Below are positions 1-6,954 of a stretch of DNA of 15,573 nt, one piece after another (the first letter of the stretch is position 1; the number at the start of each line of letters is the position of its first letter). The notes below the pieces were generated by a model. It had not been told where the DNA came from. It saw nothing but the letters and a program-made list of their open reading frames with translations, and ran no database searches. Source of the DNA: Dyella_B sp035508595 (lineage in GTDB: Bacteria; Pseudomonadota; Gammaproteobacteria; Xanthomonadales; Rhodanobacteraceae); assembly GCA_035508595.1 (NCBI GenBank), contig DATJMR010000343.1, positions 1 to 15,573 of the forward strand. The letters are read 5' to 3'. The translations under genes and the position numbers were made by a program.

Positions 1-465
1 GTGGTGGCCGAAGGCGTCCCGCCCGGCCTCGGCGCGCCGATCTACGCCAAGCTGGACGCCGACATCGCCGCCGCCCTGATGGGCATCAATGCGGTGAAAG
101 GCGTGGAAATCGGCGACGGTTTCGACGTGGTTCCCCAGCGCGGAAGCCAGCATCGCGATGAAATGCATATGGACGGCTTTACGTCCAATCATGCCGGTGG
201 CATTCTGGGCGGAATCAGCACGGGGCAGCCGGTACGTGCCTCAATGGCGCTCAAGCCTACGTCGAGCATTCTGATTCCCGGCCGCAGCGTGAACCTGGCC
301 GGCGAGGCGGTCGAGGTGGTGACCAAAGGGCGCCACGATCCCTGCGTCGGCATTCGCGCCACGCCCATCGCGGAGGCGATGATGGCTTTGGTGTTGATGG
401 ACCACGCCTTGCGCCACCGCGCGCAGTGCGGCGACGTGGGCGACATAAAACCTCGCATCCCTTAA
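1..465 (+). CDS. aroC: Chorismate synthase, C-terminal part (5' end cut by window)
   Basis: Converts 5-enolpyruvylshikimate-3-phosphate to chorismate with reduced FMN, the last step of the shikimate pathway, in the cytosol. The visible 154 residues match the C-terminal two-fifths of the roughly 360-residue family. They show the AVKGVEIGDGF segment (residues 32-42 of the fragment), the SNHAGGILGGISTG flavin-site region (about 62-75), and the late signature GRHDPCVGIRATPIAEAM (about 110-127). The frame is open from base 1, so the GTG at position 1 is an internal codon and not a start. The TAA stop lies at 463-465. A 77-bp gap separates it from the next gene on the same strand, and no clear terminator is seen there, so read-through is possible. 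Identity is secure; only the N-terminus is unseen. Confidence 0.97.
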   Translation: MVAEGVPPGLGAPIYAKLDADIAAALMGINAVKGVEIGDGFDVVPQRGSQHRDEMHMDGFTSNHAGGILGGISTGQPVRASMALKPTSSILIPGRSVNLAGEAVEVVTKGRHDPCVGIRATPIAEAMMALVLMDHALRHRAQCGDVGDIKPRIP

Positions 466-542
466 CGGAATAAGGGCCTGTCGCCGGCAGCAGCGCGTAG
501 CGTACGACGGCAGGACGCAAGCATCCACGGTAATCGGTCGGC

Positions 543-1544
543 ATGAGCAAGTCACACAGCATCTGGGTTTCGCGCCCGCTTTTTCCGGAAGTACTGGCGA
601 GTCTCGCCCAGTACGTGGAAGTGCATGCGGAAACCGCCGAGCGCAAGCACACGCCTGAGGAGCTGCGCGAAAAACTGGCTGCGGTCGATGGCGCCATCAT
701 CGGTTTGAGCGATCGCATCGACGACAAAACGATTGCAGGCAATCGGCGATTGCGCGCGATCGCCAATCTGGCCGTGGGCTACAACAATCTGGATGTCCCC
801 GCACTGACAAAGGTAGGCATTCTCGCCACCAATACACCAGACGTTCTCAACGAAACAACCGCCGATTACGCATGGGCGTTGTTATTGGCGGCCGCGCGAC
901 GCGTCGGCAGTGCGGAGCGCTGGTTGCGTGCTGGGCAGTGGCGGGGCGGCATGCGTTTCGACGATTGGCTCGGCGTGGATGTCCACGGCAAAACGTTGGG
1001 CATTCTCGGCATGGGGCGCATCGGCCAGGCGATCGCGCGCCGGGCTTACGGATTCGGCATGCCGGTGATTTATCACAACCGTTCACGTCTGCCTGATGCG
1101 ATCGGGCGCGAGTATCGTGCCGAATGGGTCGAGAAAACGGCCTTGCTCAAGCGTGCCGATCACCTTGTGCTGGCGCTGCCTTACAACGCGCAAAACCATC
1201 ACGCCATCGGCGCGTCGGAGTTGGCGCTCATGAAGCCGACGGCGGTACTGGTGAACATCGCCCGCGGCGGCATCGTCGACGATGCCGCGCTTGCCATAGC
1301 CTTGCGCGAAGGCCGATTGGCGGCGGCAGGGCTGGACGTATTCGAGGGCGAGCCCGCCGTTGATCCGGCCTTGCGCGAACTCGACAACGCTGTGCTAAGC
1401 CCGCACATCGCCAGCGCCAGCGCCGATACGCGCCGTGCGATGGCTCAGCTGGCTGCCGATAATCTGCTGGCTGCGCTGGGTTACGGACCCAACGCGGGGC
1501 ATCCGCCGTCCTTGCTCAATCCTGAAGCGCGAGGGCAGCGGTGA
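543..1544 (+). CDS. D-isomer-specific 2-hydroxyacid dehydrogenase (GhrB-like glyoxylate/hydroxypyruvate reductase)
   Basis: An NAD(P)H-dependent oxidoreductase that reduces a 2-oxoacid such as glyoxylate or hydroxypyruvate to the D-2-hydroxyacid. The 333 residues have the family's usual length and order. A split catalytic domain flanks a Rossmann domain with GMGRIG (G156-x-G158-x2-G161). The catalytic triad is visible as Arg241 (NIARGG), Glu270 (VFEGEP) and His288 (SPHIAS). The segment LAVGYNNLD (76-84) is the usual substrate-loop region. ATG at 543 has only a weak Shine-Dalgarno sequence upstream, but it gives the normal N-terminus. The real substrate cannot be read from the sequence: the family also holds D-lactate, formate and phosphoglycerate dehydrogenases. 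The absence of an ACT domain argues against 3-phosphoglycerate dehydrogenase SerA. Confidence 0.9.
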   Translation: MSKSHSIWVSRPLFPEVLASLAQYVEVHAETAERKHTPEELREKLAAVDGAIIGLSDRIDDKTIAGNRRLRAIANLAVGYNNLDVPALTKVGILATNTPDVLNETTADYAWALLLAAARRVGSAERWLRAGQWRGGMRFDDWLGVDVHGKTLGILGMGRIGQAIARRAYGFGMPVIYHNRSRLPDAIGREYRAEWVEKTALLKRADHLVLALPYNAQNHHAIGASELALMKPTAVLVNIARGGIVDDAALAIALREGRLAAAGLDVFEGEPAVDPALRELDNAVLSPHIASASADTRRAMAQLAADNLLAALGYGPNAGHPPSLLNPEARGQR

Positions 1545-1587
1545 TGGCGAAACGTGATGCGTCTCACGCTGGCAAGGCTGTGCCGTG

Positions 1588-1626
1588 TTGTTTGCGTGCC
1601 GTGCAGGCTAGATTCCCCGATCGGGG
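1588..1626 (+). promoter_or_regulatory. Candidate asd promoter with a palindrome just downstream of the -10
   Basis: The 133-bp gap 1545-1677 holds TTGTTT (1588-1593) and TAGATT (1609-1614) with a short 15-bp spacer. Directly after it lies the perfect 12-bp palindrome CCCCGATCGGGG (1615-1626), which would cover the transcription start if the -10 is right. The 10-mer GGCTAGATTC also occurs at 13341-13350, upstream of the DUF4399 gene, which gives mild support for TAGATT as a -10 in this genome. This is pattern reading only; the -35 match is poor. Confidence 0.3.
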
Positions 1627-1677
1627 TGTCGGCGCCGTCATGGCGACCTTCTAAACCCCAAGACAAGTGACCTGAAG

Positions 1678-2706
1678 ATGAGCAAGAAGAGTAGTTACAA
1701 GGTAGCCATGGTGGGCGCGACAGGCGCCGTGGGCGAGACCCTGCTGAGCATTCTGGCGCAGCGCGAATTTCCGATCAGCGAGTTGGTGCCGCTGGCAAGC
1801 GAGCGCTCGGCCGGCAGCAAAGTAGAGTTCGCCGGCAAACAGATCACCGTGCAAAACCTGGACAACTACGACTTCAACGGCGTGGACATCGCTTTTTTTT
1901 CCGCTGGCGGTTCGGTAAGCCGTGTGCATGCACCGCGCGCCGCCGCCGCGGGCGCCGTGGTGATCGACAACACGTCCGAGTTCCGCTACCAGGACGATAT
2001 CCCGCTGGTGGTGAGCGAAGTGAATCCGCACGCTATCGCGCAATACACCGTGCGAGGCATCATCGCCAACCCCAACTGTTCCACCATGCAAATGCTGGTG
2101 GCGCTGGCCCCGATCCATCGCGCGGTCGGCATCGAGCGCATCAATGTCGCCACCTATCAGTCGGTGTCCGGTGCGGGGCGCTCGGGCATGGAAGAGCTGG
2201 GTAAGCAGACCGCGGCGCTGCTTAACTTTCAGGACGTGGAGAAGTCCAAGTTTCCCAAGCAGATCGCGTTCAATGTGATTCCGCACATCGACGAATTCCA
2301 GGCTAACGGCTACACCAAAGAAGAAATGAAGATGGTGTGGGAGACGCGCAAAATTCTGGAAGACGAATCCATCCAAGTGAATCCCACCGCCGTACGCGTA
2401 CCGGTGTTTTACGGTCACGCGGAAGCGGTGCATATTGAAACGCGCGACAAGATCACCGCCGATCAAGCGCGTGCGTTGCTGGAAAGCGCCGAAGGCGTGG
2501 TCGTGCAGGACGAACGCAAGCCGGGCGGCTATCCCACGCCGGTGGGTGATGCGGCTGGCCAGGATCCCGTATTCGTGGGCCGTATCCGCGAAGATATTTC
2601 GCATGATCGCGGGCTCGATCTGTGGATCGTTGCCGATAACATCCGCAAGGGCGCGGCACTCAATGCGGTGCAGATCGCGCAATTGCTCATCGAGGACTAT
2701 TTGTAA
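1678..2706 (+). CDS. asd: Aspartate-semialdehyde dehydrogenase
   Basis: Reduces L-aspartyl-4-phosphate to aspartate semialdehyde with NADPH, the branch point for lysine, diaminopimelate, threonine and methionine. The 342 residues show the N-terminal dinucleotide loop GATGAVG (13-19), the active-site cysteine Cys134 in NPNCST, the substrate-binding SVSGAGRSG (162-170) and the conserved VPVFYGHAE with probable catalytic His247. The shorter NPNCST form and overall length fit the Asd2/Gram-positive-like subtype common in Xanthomonadales and Pseudomonas, not the longer E. coli type. The ATG at 1678 has only a weak ribosome site (ACCTGAAG), but the N-terminus fits the family. The stop overlaps the ATG of the next small gene by one base, so the two are probably co-transcribed and translationally coupled. 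Confidence 0.96.
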   Translation: MSKKSSYKVAMVGATGAVGETLLSILAQREFPISELVPLASERSAGSKVEFAGKQITVQNLDNYDFNGVDIAFFSAGGSVSRVHAPRAAAAGAVVIDNTSEFRYQDDIPLVVSEVNPHAIAQYTVRGIIANPNCSTMQMLVALAPIHRAVGIERINVATYQSVSGAGRSGMEELGKQTAALLNFQDVEKSKFPKQIAFNVIPHIDEFQANGYTKEEMKMVWETRKILEDESIQVNPTAVRVPVFYGHAEAVHIETRDKITADQARALLESAEGVVVQDERKPGGYPTPVGDAAGQDPVFVGRIREDISHDRGLDLWIVADNIRKGAALNAVQIAQLLIEDYL

Positions 2707-2984
2707 TGCATCGTTTCGGTCTGGTTTTGCTGGGTTGCGTGTTGAGTTCGGTTTCGCTGGCGCAATCGTCGTCCGAATCGCCCCAGGCCATCGCCCATGC
2801 GAATCGACAAGTCTCCCAGCATCAGGCCGAAGTGCAGCGTCTGCAAAAGGATGTTACCCAGCAGGAAACCGCCAGCCAGCAGGCGGCGGAACGCCTGCAA
2901 CAACAGGACCGTACCATCGCCGAGCTGCGCAAACAGCTCAAAGCGACTCAGGATGCGTCCAAGCTCCCGGTGGCCGGGCATTGA
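2706..2984 (+). CDS. Small exported coiled-coil protein, function unknown
   Basis: A 92-residue protein. The first 19 residues form a typical Sec signal peptide (MHRFGLVLLGCVLSSVSLA, likely cut before QSSS). The mature part is very polar and rich in Gln, Ala, Glu and Arg, with heptad-like spacing from about residue 28 to 80 (RQVSQHQAEVQRLQKDV and onward), so a periplasmic coiled coil is likely. Cys11 lies in the hydrophobic core as LLGC, but what follows is VLSS, with a second hydrophobic stretch, so a lipoprotein reading is possible but less natural. The start uses GAGGA (2692-2696) inside the end of asd, and the TAATG overlap suggests coupled translation. It sits directly before fimV, whose product also carries a coiled coil, but no functional link is shown. 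It resembles no family I can name. Confidence 0.75.
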   Translation: MHRFGLVLLGCVLSSVSLAQSSSESPQAIAHANRQVSQHQAEVQRLQKDVTQQETASQQAAERLQQQDRTIAELRKQLKATQDASKLPVAGH

Positions 2985-3073
2985 TGGCCGTCACGTCAGG
3001 CAAAGAAAATCGCTGCTGAAAGGGCCTGGCGGATAAATATGGTATTGTTGATTGACGTTTATCTAACTAAAGT

Positions 3074-3128
3074 GACGCCTTCCAAGAGGAAGTCGCCGCA
3101 ACCTGCGGTGGCCTTTCGGTAAAGCGTC
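3074..3128 (+). ncRNA. Candidate structured leader RNA (four-way junction) upstream of fimV
   Basis: The 169-bp gap before fimV can be paired by hand into a closed cloverleaf. P1 is GACGC (3074-3078) with GCGTC (3124-3128). P2 is CTTCC (3079-3083) with GGAAG (3088-3092) around loop AAGA. P3 is 3093-3100 with 3104-3111, eight pairs including two G-U, around loop ACC. P4 is CTTT (3113-3116) with AAAG (3121-3124) around loop CGGT. G3124 can serve P1 or P4. Almost no junction base is unpaired. The element ends 12 bases before the fimV ribosome site. It matches no riboswitch class I recognise. The AT-rich 3031-3073 before it is the likely promoter region, although I could not fix hexamers. Evidence is from one sequence only. 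Confidence 0.45.
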
Positions 3129-3153
3129 CGGGGTGTCTCGGGGGAGCCAAGCG

Positions 3154-5433
3154 ATGAATCGTTCGTTGAAGCTGTCGATACTGTTGGCGCTTGCCTTGGG
3201 CAGCAGCCAGGTGGCAGCCGTGGAACTGGGCCAGGCGCACGTCAAATCGGCGCTGGGGCAGCCGTTGTTGGTGGAAATCCCGGTCACGCAGGGCACCCCG
3301 GCCGAGCTGGAGACCCTTAGCGCCCAGCTGGCGTCCAACGAGGCCTTCGCCAAAGCCGGCAGCGAGCGTCCCACGGTCCCTCTGCAATTCAACGTTGTGG
3401 ATGTCGGTGGCCATCGATTGATTCGCGTCACCAGCAGCTCGGCGGTGGACGACCCTTACCTCGACCTGTTAGTCGAAGTGAACAGCAGCACGGGCAGCAC
3501 CGTGCGTGAATTTGCGATCTTGCTCGACCCGGCCAGCAAAATCTCGCAAACGCCGCCGACGAGCAGCGCACCTACGCGTCGCGCACCCGCCTCCAGCGCC
3601 TCGGCGCCGGCAGAGACCGCCACGGCAGCGCCGCGTCACGCTGCGCCTGCGCGCAACGCCGCCGCTTCGGTCAAGAATGGTCAATTCGGCCCGGTCGAGA
3701 AGGGCGCGTCGCTGTCGCATATCGCGACGGAAGTTGCACCTTCCGGCGTAGACACCAACCAGATGATGCTGGCGCTGAAGGCCGCCAATCCGGACGCTTT
3801 CTATCGCGACAACATCAATGCCTTGAAGGCAGGTGCGATCCTGCGTGTACCGTCGCGCGACGACGCCATGGCCACAGCGGCCGAGGCCGCTGCTGCTGCC
3901 GTTCGTCAGCAAAACAGCGACTGGCGCAACGGCACCGTTAGCGCACCGGTCGCCGTAGCCGCGGGTGGCACGCGCGAAAACGCTTCGGTCGCTCCCGCTG
4001 CCAACAGCAAGGCCGACCGGTTGGCTTTGGTTCCGCCGGGCAGTGAAGCGGGTGGAGCGGGCGGAAAAGGCGGCAACAACGCCGCTGTTCGCCAGGAACT
4101 CCAACGCAATCAGGAAACGCTGGCCTCTTTGCAGCAGCAAAGCAGCGAGCTCAAATCGCGCCTGAAGGACCTGGAAGACCTCAACAACAAGAATCAGCAT
4201 CTCCTGTCGCTTAAGGACGATGAGATCGCCGATTTGCAGAAGAAGCTTGCCGAAGCCCGCAAGGGCGTCGGCGCGGTTTCTGCGCCGGTCGCGACAAACG
4301 CACCTGCATCGACCGCGCCGAGCAAGGCCGTGGCGCCCGTCGCGCCAGCGTCTACCCATGCGGCAGCACAAGCCCCCGCACCCGCCGCTGCGCCGACCGC
4401 CGAGAACAAACCGGCGACGCCACCGGCAAGCGCTGCCACCGCTGCACATACAGCGGTGACGACTCCGCTGAAGGCTCCCGCCAAGCCGGTGGTTGCGCCT
4501 CGTCGTGCGGCATCTTCGCCAGAATCCACCGAACAGCCCTGGTATACGCAGACCTGGGCCATGATCGCGGGCGGTGGCGTGGTGGTGTTGCTGCTGCTGG
4601 GCTTGCTGGCTCGCCGCGGCAAGTCCGGTGCTGCCAAATCTCCCAGGGTCGCACCAACCGGCGGATCGCTTGCGGACCGCTTCGGCACCGTCGAGGGCGA
4701 AGACGATCACGATCATTCCAGCGCCGATCTGGATCAGGAAGAGTTGCTCGATCAACTGGCCGAACAGCCGGACGACATTGCGCTGCATCTCGAATTGGTC
4801 AGCTTGTATTACTCGCGTCGCGACGTGGAGCACTTCGAGGCGGCAGCCGAAGCGATGCATGCGCATATCACCGATCCCGACCAACCGGAATGGCAGGATG
4901 TGATGCATATGGGCGAGGACTTGGCGCCTGGGCATCCGCTCTTCGCGCATGCGGCCGGGGATGCATCCGGGCGCGACGACCACGCGCCGCTTCACCATTT
5001 CGATTTGGATAGCTACGCCAACGATCGTGCCGCCTCGGAAGCGCAGCCCGCCGCTCCCGCGAAGAACCCGTCGCCGCTGCCTTCCAAAGTCAGCGAATAC
5101 CATTTCGATTTCGATCTGACGCCGCATCACGGCGATTCGGTCAGTCGCACCGCCGCACCGGCGGTGAAAGAAGACATTGAGGAAGAACCGGTTTCGACCT
5201 GGAACTTCGAAGAACCGGCTGAAGCACCTCATACCGATCACGTAGAGCACGCCGATCACGACACATTTGGCGAACTCCACGACGATCCGATCGATACCAA
5301 ACTGGATCTGGCGCGCGCCTACCTCGACATGGGCGATCCGGACGGCGCTCGCGCCATGCTGGAGGAAGTCCTGCACGAAGGCAGCCAGATGCAGCGGGAT
5401 GTGGCGAAGACGCTCATGGAAAAGATCCGCTGA
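3154..5433 (+). CDS. fimV: FimV family polar/type IV pilus assembly protein
   Basis: FimV is an inner-membrane protein that supports type IV pilus assembly, twitching and cell-pole organisation through peptidoglycan binding and a cytoplasmic tail. Domains from the chosen start: a signal peptide (1-25); the FimV N-terminal domain beginning VELGQAHVKSALGQPL; a LysM peptidoglycan-binding region (about 178-233); a coiled coil (about 312-369); a Pro/Ala-rich periplasmic linker (about 370-460); one transmembrane helix (about 468-487); an acidic, His-rich cytoplasmic region; and the conserved C-terminal TPR-like FimV domain (about 711-759, DTKLDLARAYLDMGD). I prefer ATG 3154 (759 residues) over GTG 3133: GGGGAG at 3141-3146 sits seven bases before it, and the signal peptide then starts MNRSLKLS. 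It is shorter than the 919-residue Pseudomonas aeruginosa protein. A strong terminator follows, so it ends its own unit. Confidence 0.93.
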   Translation: MNRSLKLSILLALALGSSQVAAVELGQAHVKSALGQPLLVEIPVTQGTPAELETLSAQLASNEAFAKAGSERPTVPLQFNVVDVGGHRLIRVTSSSAVDDPYLDLLVEVNSSTGSTVREFAILLDPASKISQTPPTSSAPTRRAPASSASAPAETATAAPRHAAPARNAAASVKNGQFGPVEKGASLSHIATEVAPSGVDTNQMMLALKAANPDAFYRDNINALKAGAILRVPSRDDAMATAAEAAAAAVRQQNSDWRNGTVSAPVAVAAGGTRENASVAPAANSKADRLALVPPGSEAGGAGGKGGNNAAVRQELQRNQETLASLQQQSSELKSRLKDLEDLNNKNQHLLSLKDDEIADLQKKLAEARKGVGAVSAPVATNAPASTAPSKAVAPVAPASTHAAAQAPAPAAAPTAENKPATPPASAATAAHTAVTTPLKAPAKPVVAPRRAASSPESTEQPWYTQTWAMIAGGGVVVLLLLGLLARRGKSGAAKSPRVAPTGGSLADRFGTVEGEDDHDHSSADLDQEELLDQLAEQPDDIALHLELVSLYYSRRDVEHFEAAAEAMHAHITDPDQPEWQDVMHMGEDLAPGHPLFAHAAGDASGRDDHAPLHHFDLDSYANDRAASEAQPAAPAKNPSPLPSKVSEYHFDFDLTPHHGDSVSRTAAPAVKEDIEEEPVSTWNFEEPAEAPHTDHVEHADHDTFGELHDDPIDTKLDLARAYLDMGDPDGARAMLEEVLHEGSQMQRDVAKTLMEKIR

Positions 5434-5456
5434 GCCCTTGCCGCTTCGAGCAAGAT

Positions 5457-5491
5457 CGCATCGGGCCGGCTATGCCGGCCCGATGCGTTTT
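5457..5491 (+). terminator. Rho-independent terminator after fimV
   Basis: A perfect 14-bp inverted repeat (5457-5470 with 5474-5487), very GC-rich, has a TAT loop and is followed by TTTT (5488-5491). It begins 23 bp after the fimV stop. This is the clearest intrinsic terminator in the window. Confidence 0.9.
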
Positions 5492-5559
5492 AGCTCCTGA
5501 CGCCGGGTGATGCGCAGGCACCTGTTACTCTTGTCTCCTTTCATGTTTTCCCATCGCCC

Positions 5560-6327
5560 ATGCGCATTGCACTAGGCATCGAATACGACGGCACCGATTT
5601 TCTCGGCTGGCAACGGCTGAGTCATGGTGCCAGCGTGCAAGCAAGCCTGGAACGCGCGCTCTCGTTTGTCGCGGCAGAACCCATTACGGTGACGTGCGCC
5701 GGTCGCACCGACGCAGGCGTTCATGGGCGCTGCCAGGTGGTGCATTTCGATACCGACGTGCAGCGCGACATGCGCGGATGGGTGCTGGGAACATGTTCGA
5801 ACTTGCCTGCGAGCGTGGCCGTGTTGTGGGCGCAGCAGGTGCCCGACGATTTCCACGCGCGATTCTCGGCGCGAAGCAGACGTTATCGCTACACCATCCT
5901 CAATCGCGCGATTCGTCCTGCGCTGGATGCGCGCTATGTGGCGTGGGAACGCCAGCCCCTGGATGCGCCATGTATGCATGCCGCCGCTCAAGCGCTGATC
6001 GGCGAGCACGATTTCTCGGCGTTTCGTGCCATTTCCTGCCAGGCTGCGCATGCGCGTCGCGAAGTAAAATATCTGAGCGTGCGGCGCGAAGGGGAACAGG
6101 TGATCGTGGATATCGAAGCGAATGCCTTTTTGCACCATATGGTGCGCAACATCGTCGGATCATTGCTGCCCGTCGGCCGAGGCGAACAACCGGGGCAATG
6201 GCTGGCCGCCTTGCTGGCCGGACGCAACCGCGAAGTCGCCGGACCCACCGCCGCGGCCTCGGGGCTCACGTTTATCGGTCCGAGATACGAACGACATTGG
6301 GGTCTGCCACCGGAGGTCAGCGAATGA
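5560..6327 (+). CDS. truA: tRNA pseudouridine(38-40) synthase
   Basis: Isomerises uridines 38, 39 and 40 in the anticodon arm of many tRNAs to pseudouridine. The 255 residues fit the family. The N-terminal YDGTDFLGWQ motif (9-18) is followed by GRTDAGVH with the catalytic Asp51. FHARFSARSRRYRYTI is the RNA-binding and active-site Tyr region. FLHHMVRNIVGSL is the hallmark C-terminal helix. ATG 5560 has no good Shine-Dalgarno sequence, yet the protein starts exactly where the family does. The TGA stop overlaps the trpF start as ATGA, so truA and trpF form one translationally coupled unit, an arrangement common in gammaproteobacteria. The 126-bp gap before it contains the fimV terminator, so truA needs its own promoter; I see no convincing hexamers. 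Confidence 0.96.
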   Translation: MRIALGIEYDGTDFLGWQRLSHGASVQASLERALSFVAAEPITVTCAGRTDAGVHGRCQVVHFDTDVQRDMRGWVLGTCSNLPASVAVLWAQQVPDDFHARFSARSRRYRYTILNRAIRPALDARYVAWERQPLDAPCMHAAAQALIGEHDFSAFRAISCQAAHARREVKYLSVRREGEQVIVDIEANAFLHHMVRNIVGSLLPVGRGEQPGQWLAALLAGRNREVAGPTAAASGLTFIGPRYERHWGLPPEVSE

Positions 6328-6938
6328 CTCGTATCAAATTTTGCGGCATGACGCGTGTCGAAGATGCTTTGCTGGCCGCACAGCTGGGCGCCGATGCCAT
6401 CGGCGTCGTGCTGACTGCGCACAGCAAACGGCGGGTTTCCTTGCCCCAGGCACGGGCCATCGTAGAAGCCATGCCGCCCTTCGTGACGACGGTTGCGCTG
6501 TGCATGGATGACGAAGCGAATTTTGTGCAAGAGATCATCGATACCGTTCGCCCTTCGATGCTGCAGTTTCACGGCAACGAAAGCGACGAATGGTGCGTGC
6601 AATTCGGACAACCTTACTTGAAGGCTATTGCCATGGGCGAAGGTGCCGCAGCGCTTTATCAGCTGCGCGATCACCCGCACGCCGCAGGATTGCTGCTCGA
6701 CGGTCACGGTCTTGGCGAAGCAGGCGGTAGCGGCAAGTCTTTCGATTGGTCGCTGATGCCGCGCGATCTGAAGCAGCCGCTGATTCTTGCCGGCGGACTG
6801 ACGAGCGACAACGTCGCCACCGCCATTCGCGCCGCGCAGCCGTGGGCGGTGGATGTGGCGAGCGGTGTCGAATCCGCGCCAGGCATCAAAGATCCGATTA
6901 AGTTGCGTGCGTTTGTGGAGGCGGTTCGCAACGCGTAA
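6324..6938 (+). CDS. trpF: Phosphoribosylanthranilate isomerase
   Basis: Carries out the Amadori rearrangement of phosphoribosylanthranilate to CdRP in tryptophan synthesis, as a TIM barrel. The 204 residues start MTRIKFCGMT with the catalytic base Cys7; the catalytic acid Asp126 lies in LLLDGHG. These are the same positions as in well-studied monofunctional enzymes. The phosphate-binding ends ILAGGLT (154-160) and VDVASGVE (176-183) are present. The second-strand segment reads IGVVLTAHSKRRVS, whereas most homologues have FYPKSPRYVS, a modest departure in a substrate loop. GGAGG (6312-6316) lies seven bases before ATG 6324, which rules out longer in-frame starts inside truA. It is a stand-alone gene, not fused to trpC. 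The next gene converges on it with only 16 bp between the stops. Confidence 0.95.
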   Translation: MTRIKFCGMTRVEDALLAAQLGADAIGVVLTAHSKRRVSLPQARAIVEAMPPFVTTVALCMDDEANFVQEIIDTVRPSMLQFHGNESDEWCVQFGQPYLKAIAMGEGAAALYQLRDHPHAAGLLLDGHGLGEAGGSGKSFDWSLMPRDLKQPLILAGGLTSDNVATAIRAAQPWAVDVASGVESAPGIKDPIKLRAFVEAVRNA

Positions 6939-6954
6939 GAGCCTGCCCCAAGGG

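Noticed and set aside
1651..2682. 343-codon minus-strand open frame opposite asd
   Set aside because: It mirrors the asd codons; its His/Arg-rich product resembles no protein, and asd is complete.
3074..3128. Reading the fimV leader fold as a tRNA or as a c-di-GMP riboswitch
   Set aside because: It is too short for a tRNA and lacks an acceptor CCA end, a T-loop and a seven-base anticodon loop. It also lacks the conserved GEMM core bases and tetraloop-receptor pattern.
3469..5376. Long minus-strand open frame (635 codons) opposite fimV
   Set aside because: It is the mirror of a GC-rich real gene. The translation is Arg/Gly/Cys-rich low-complexity sequence without domains, and fimV on the plus strand has clear domains throughout.
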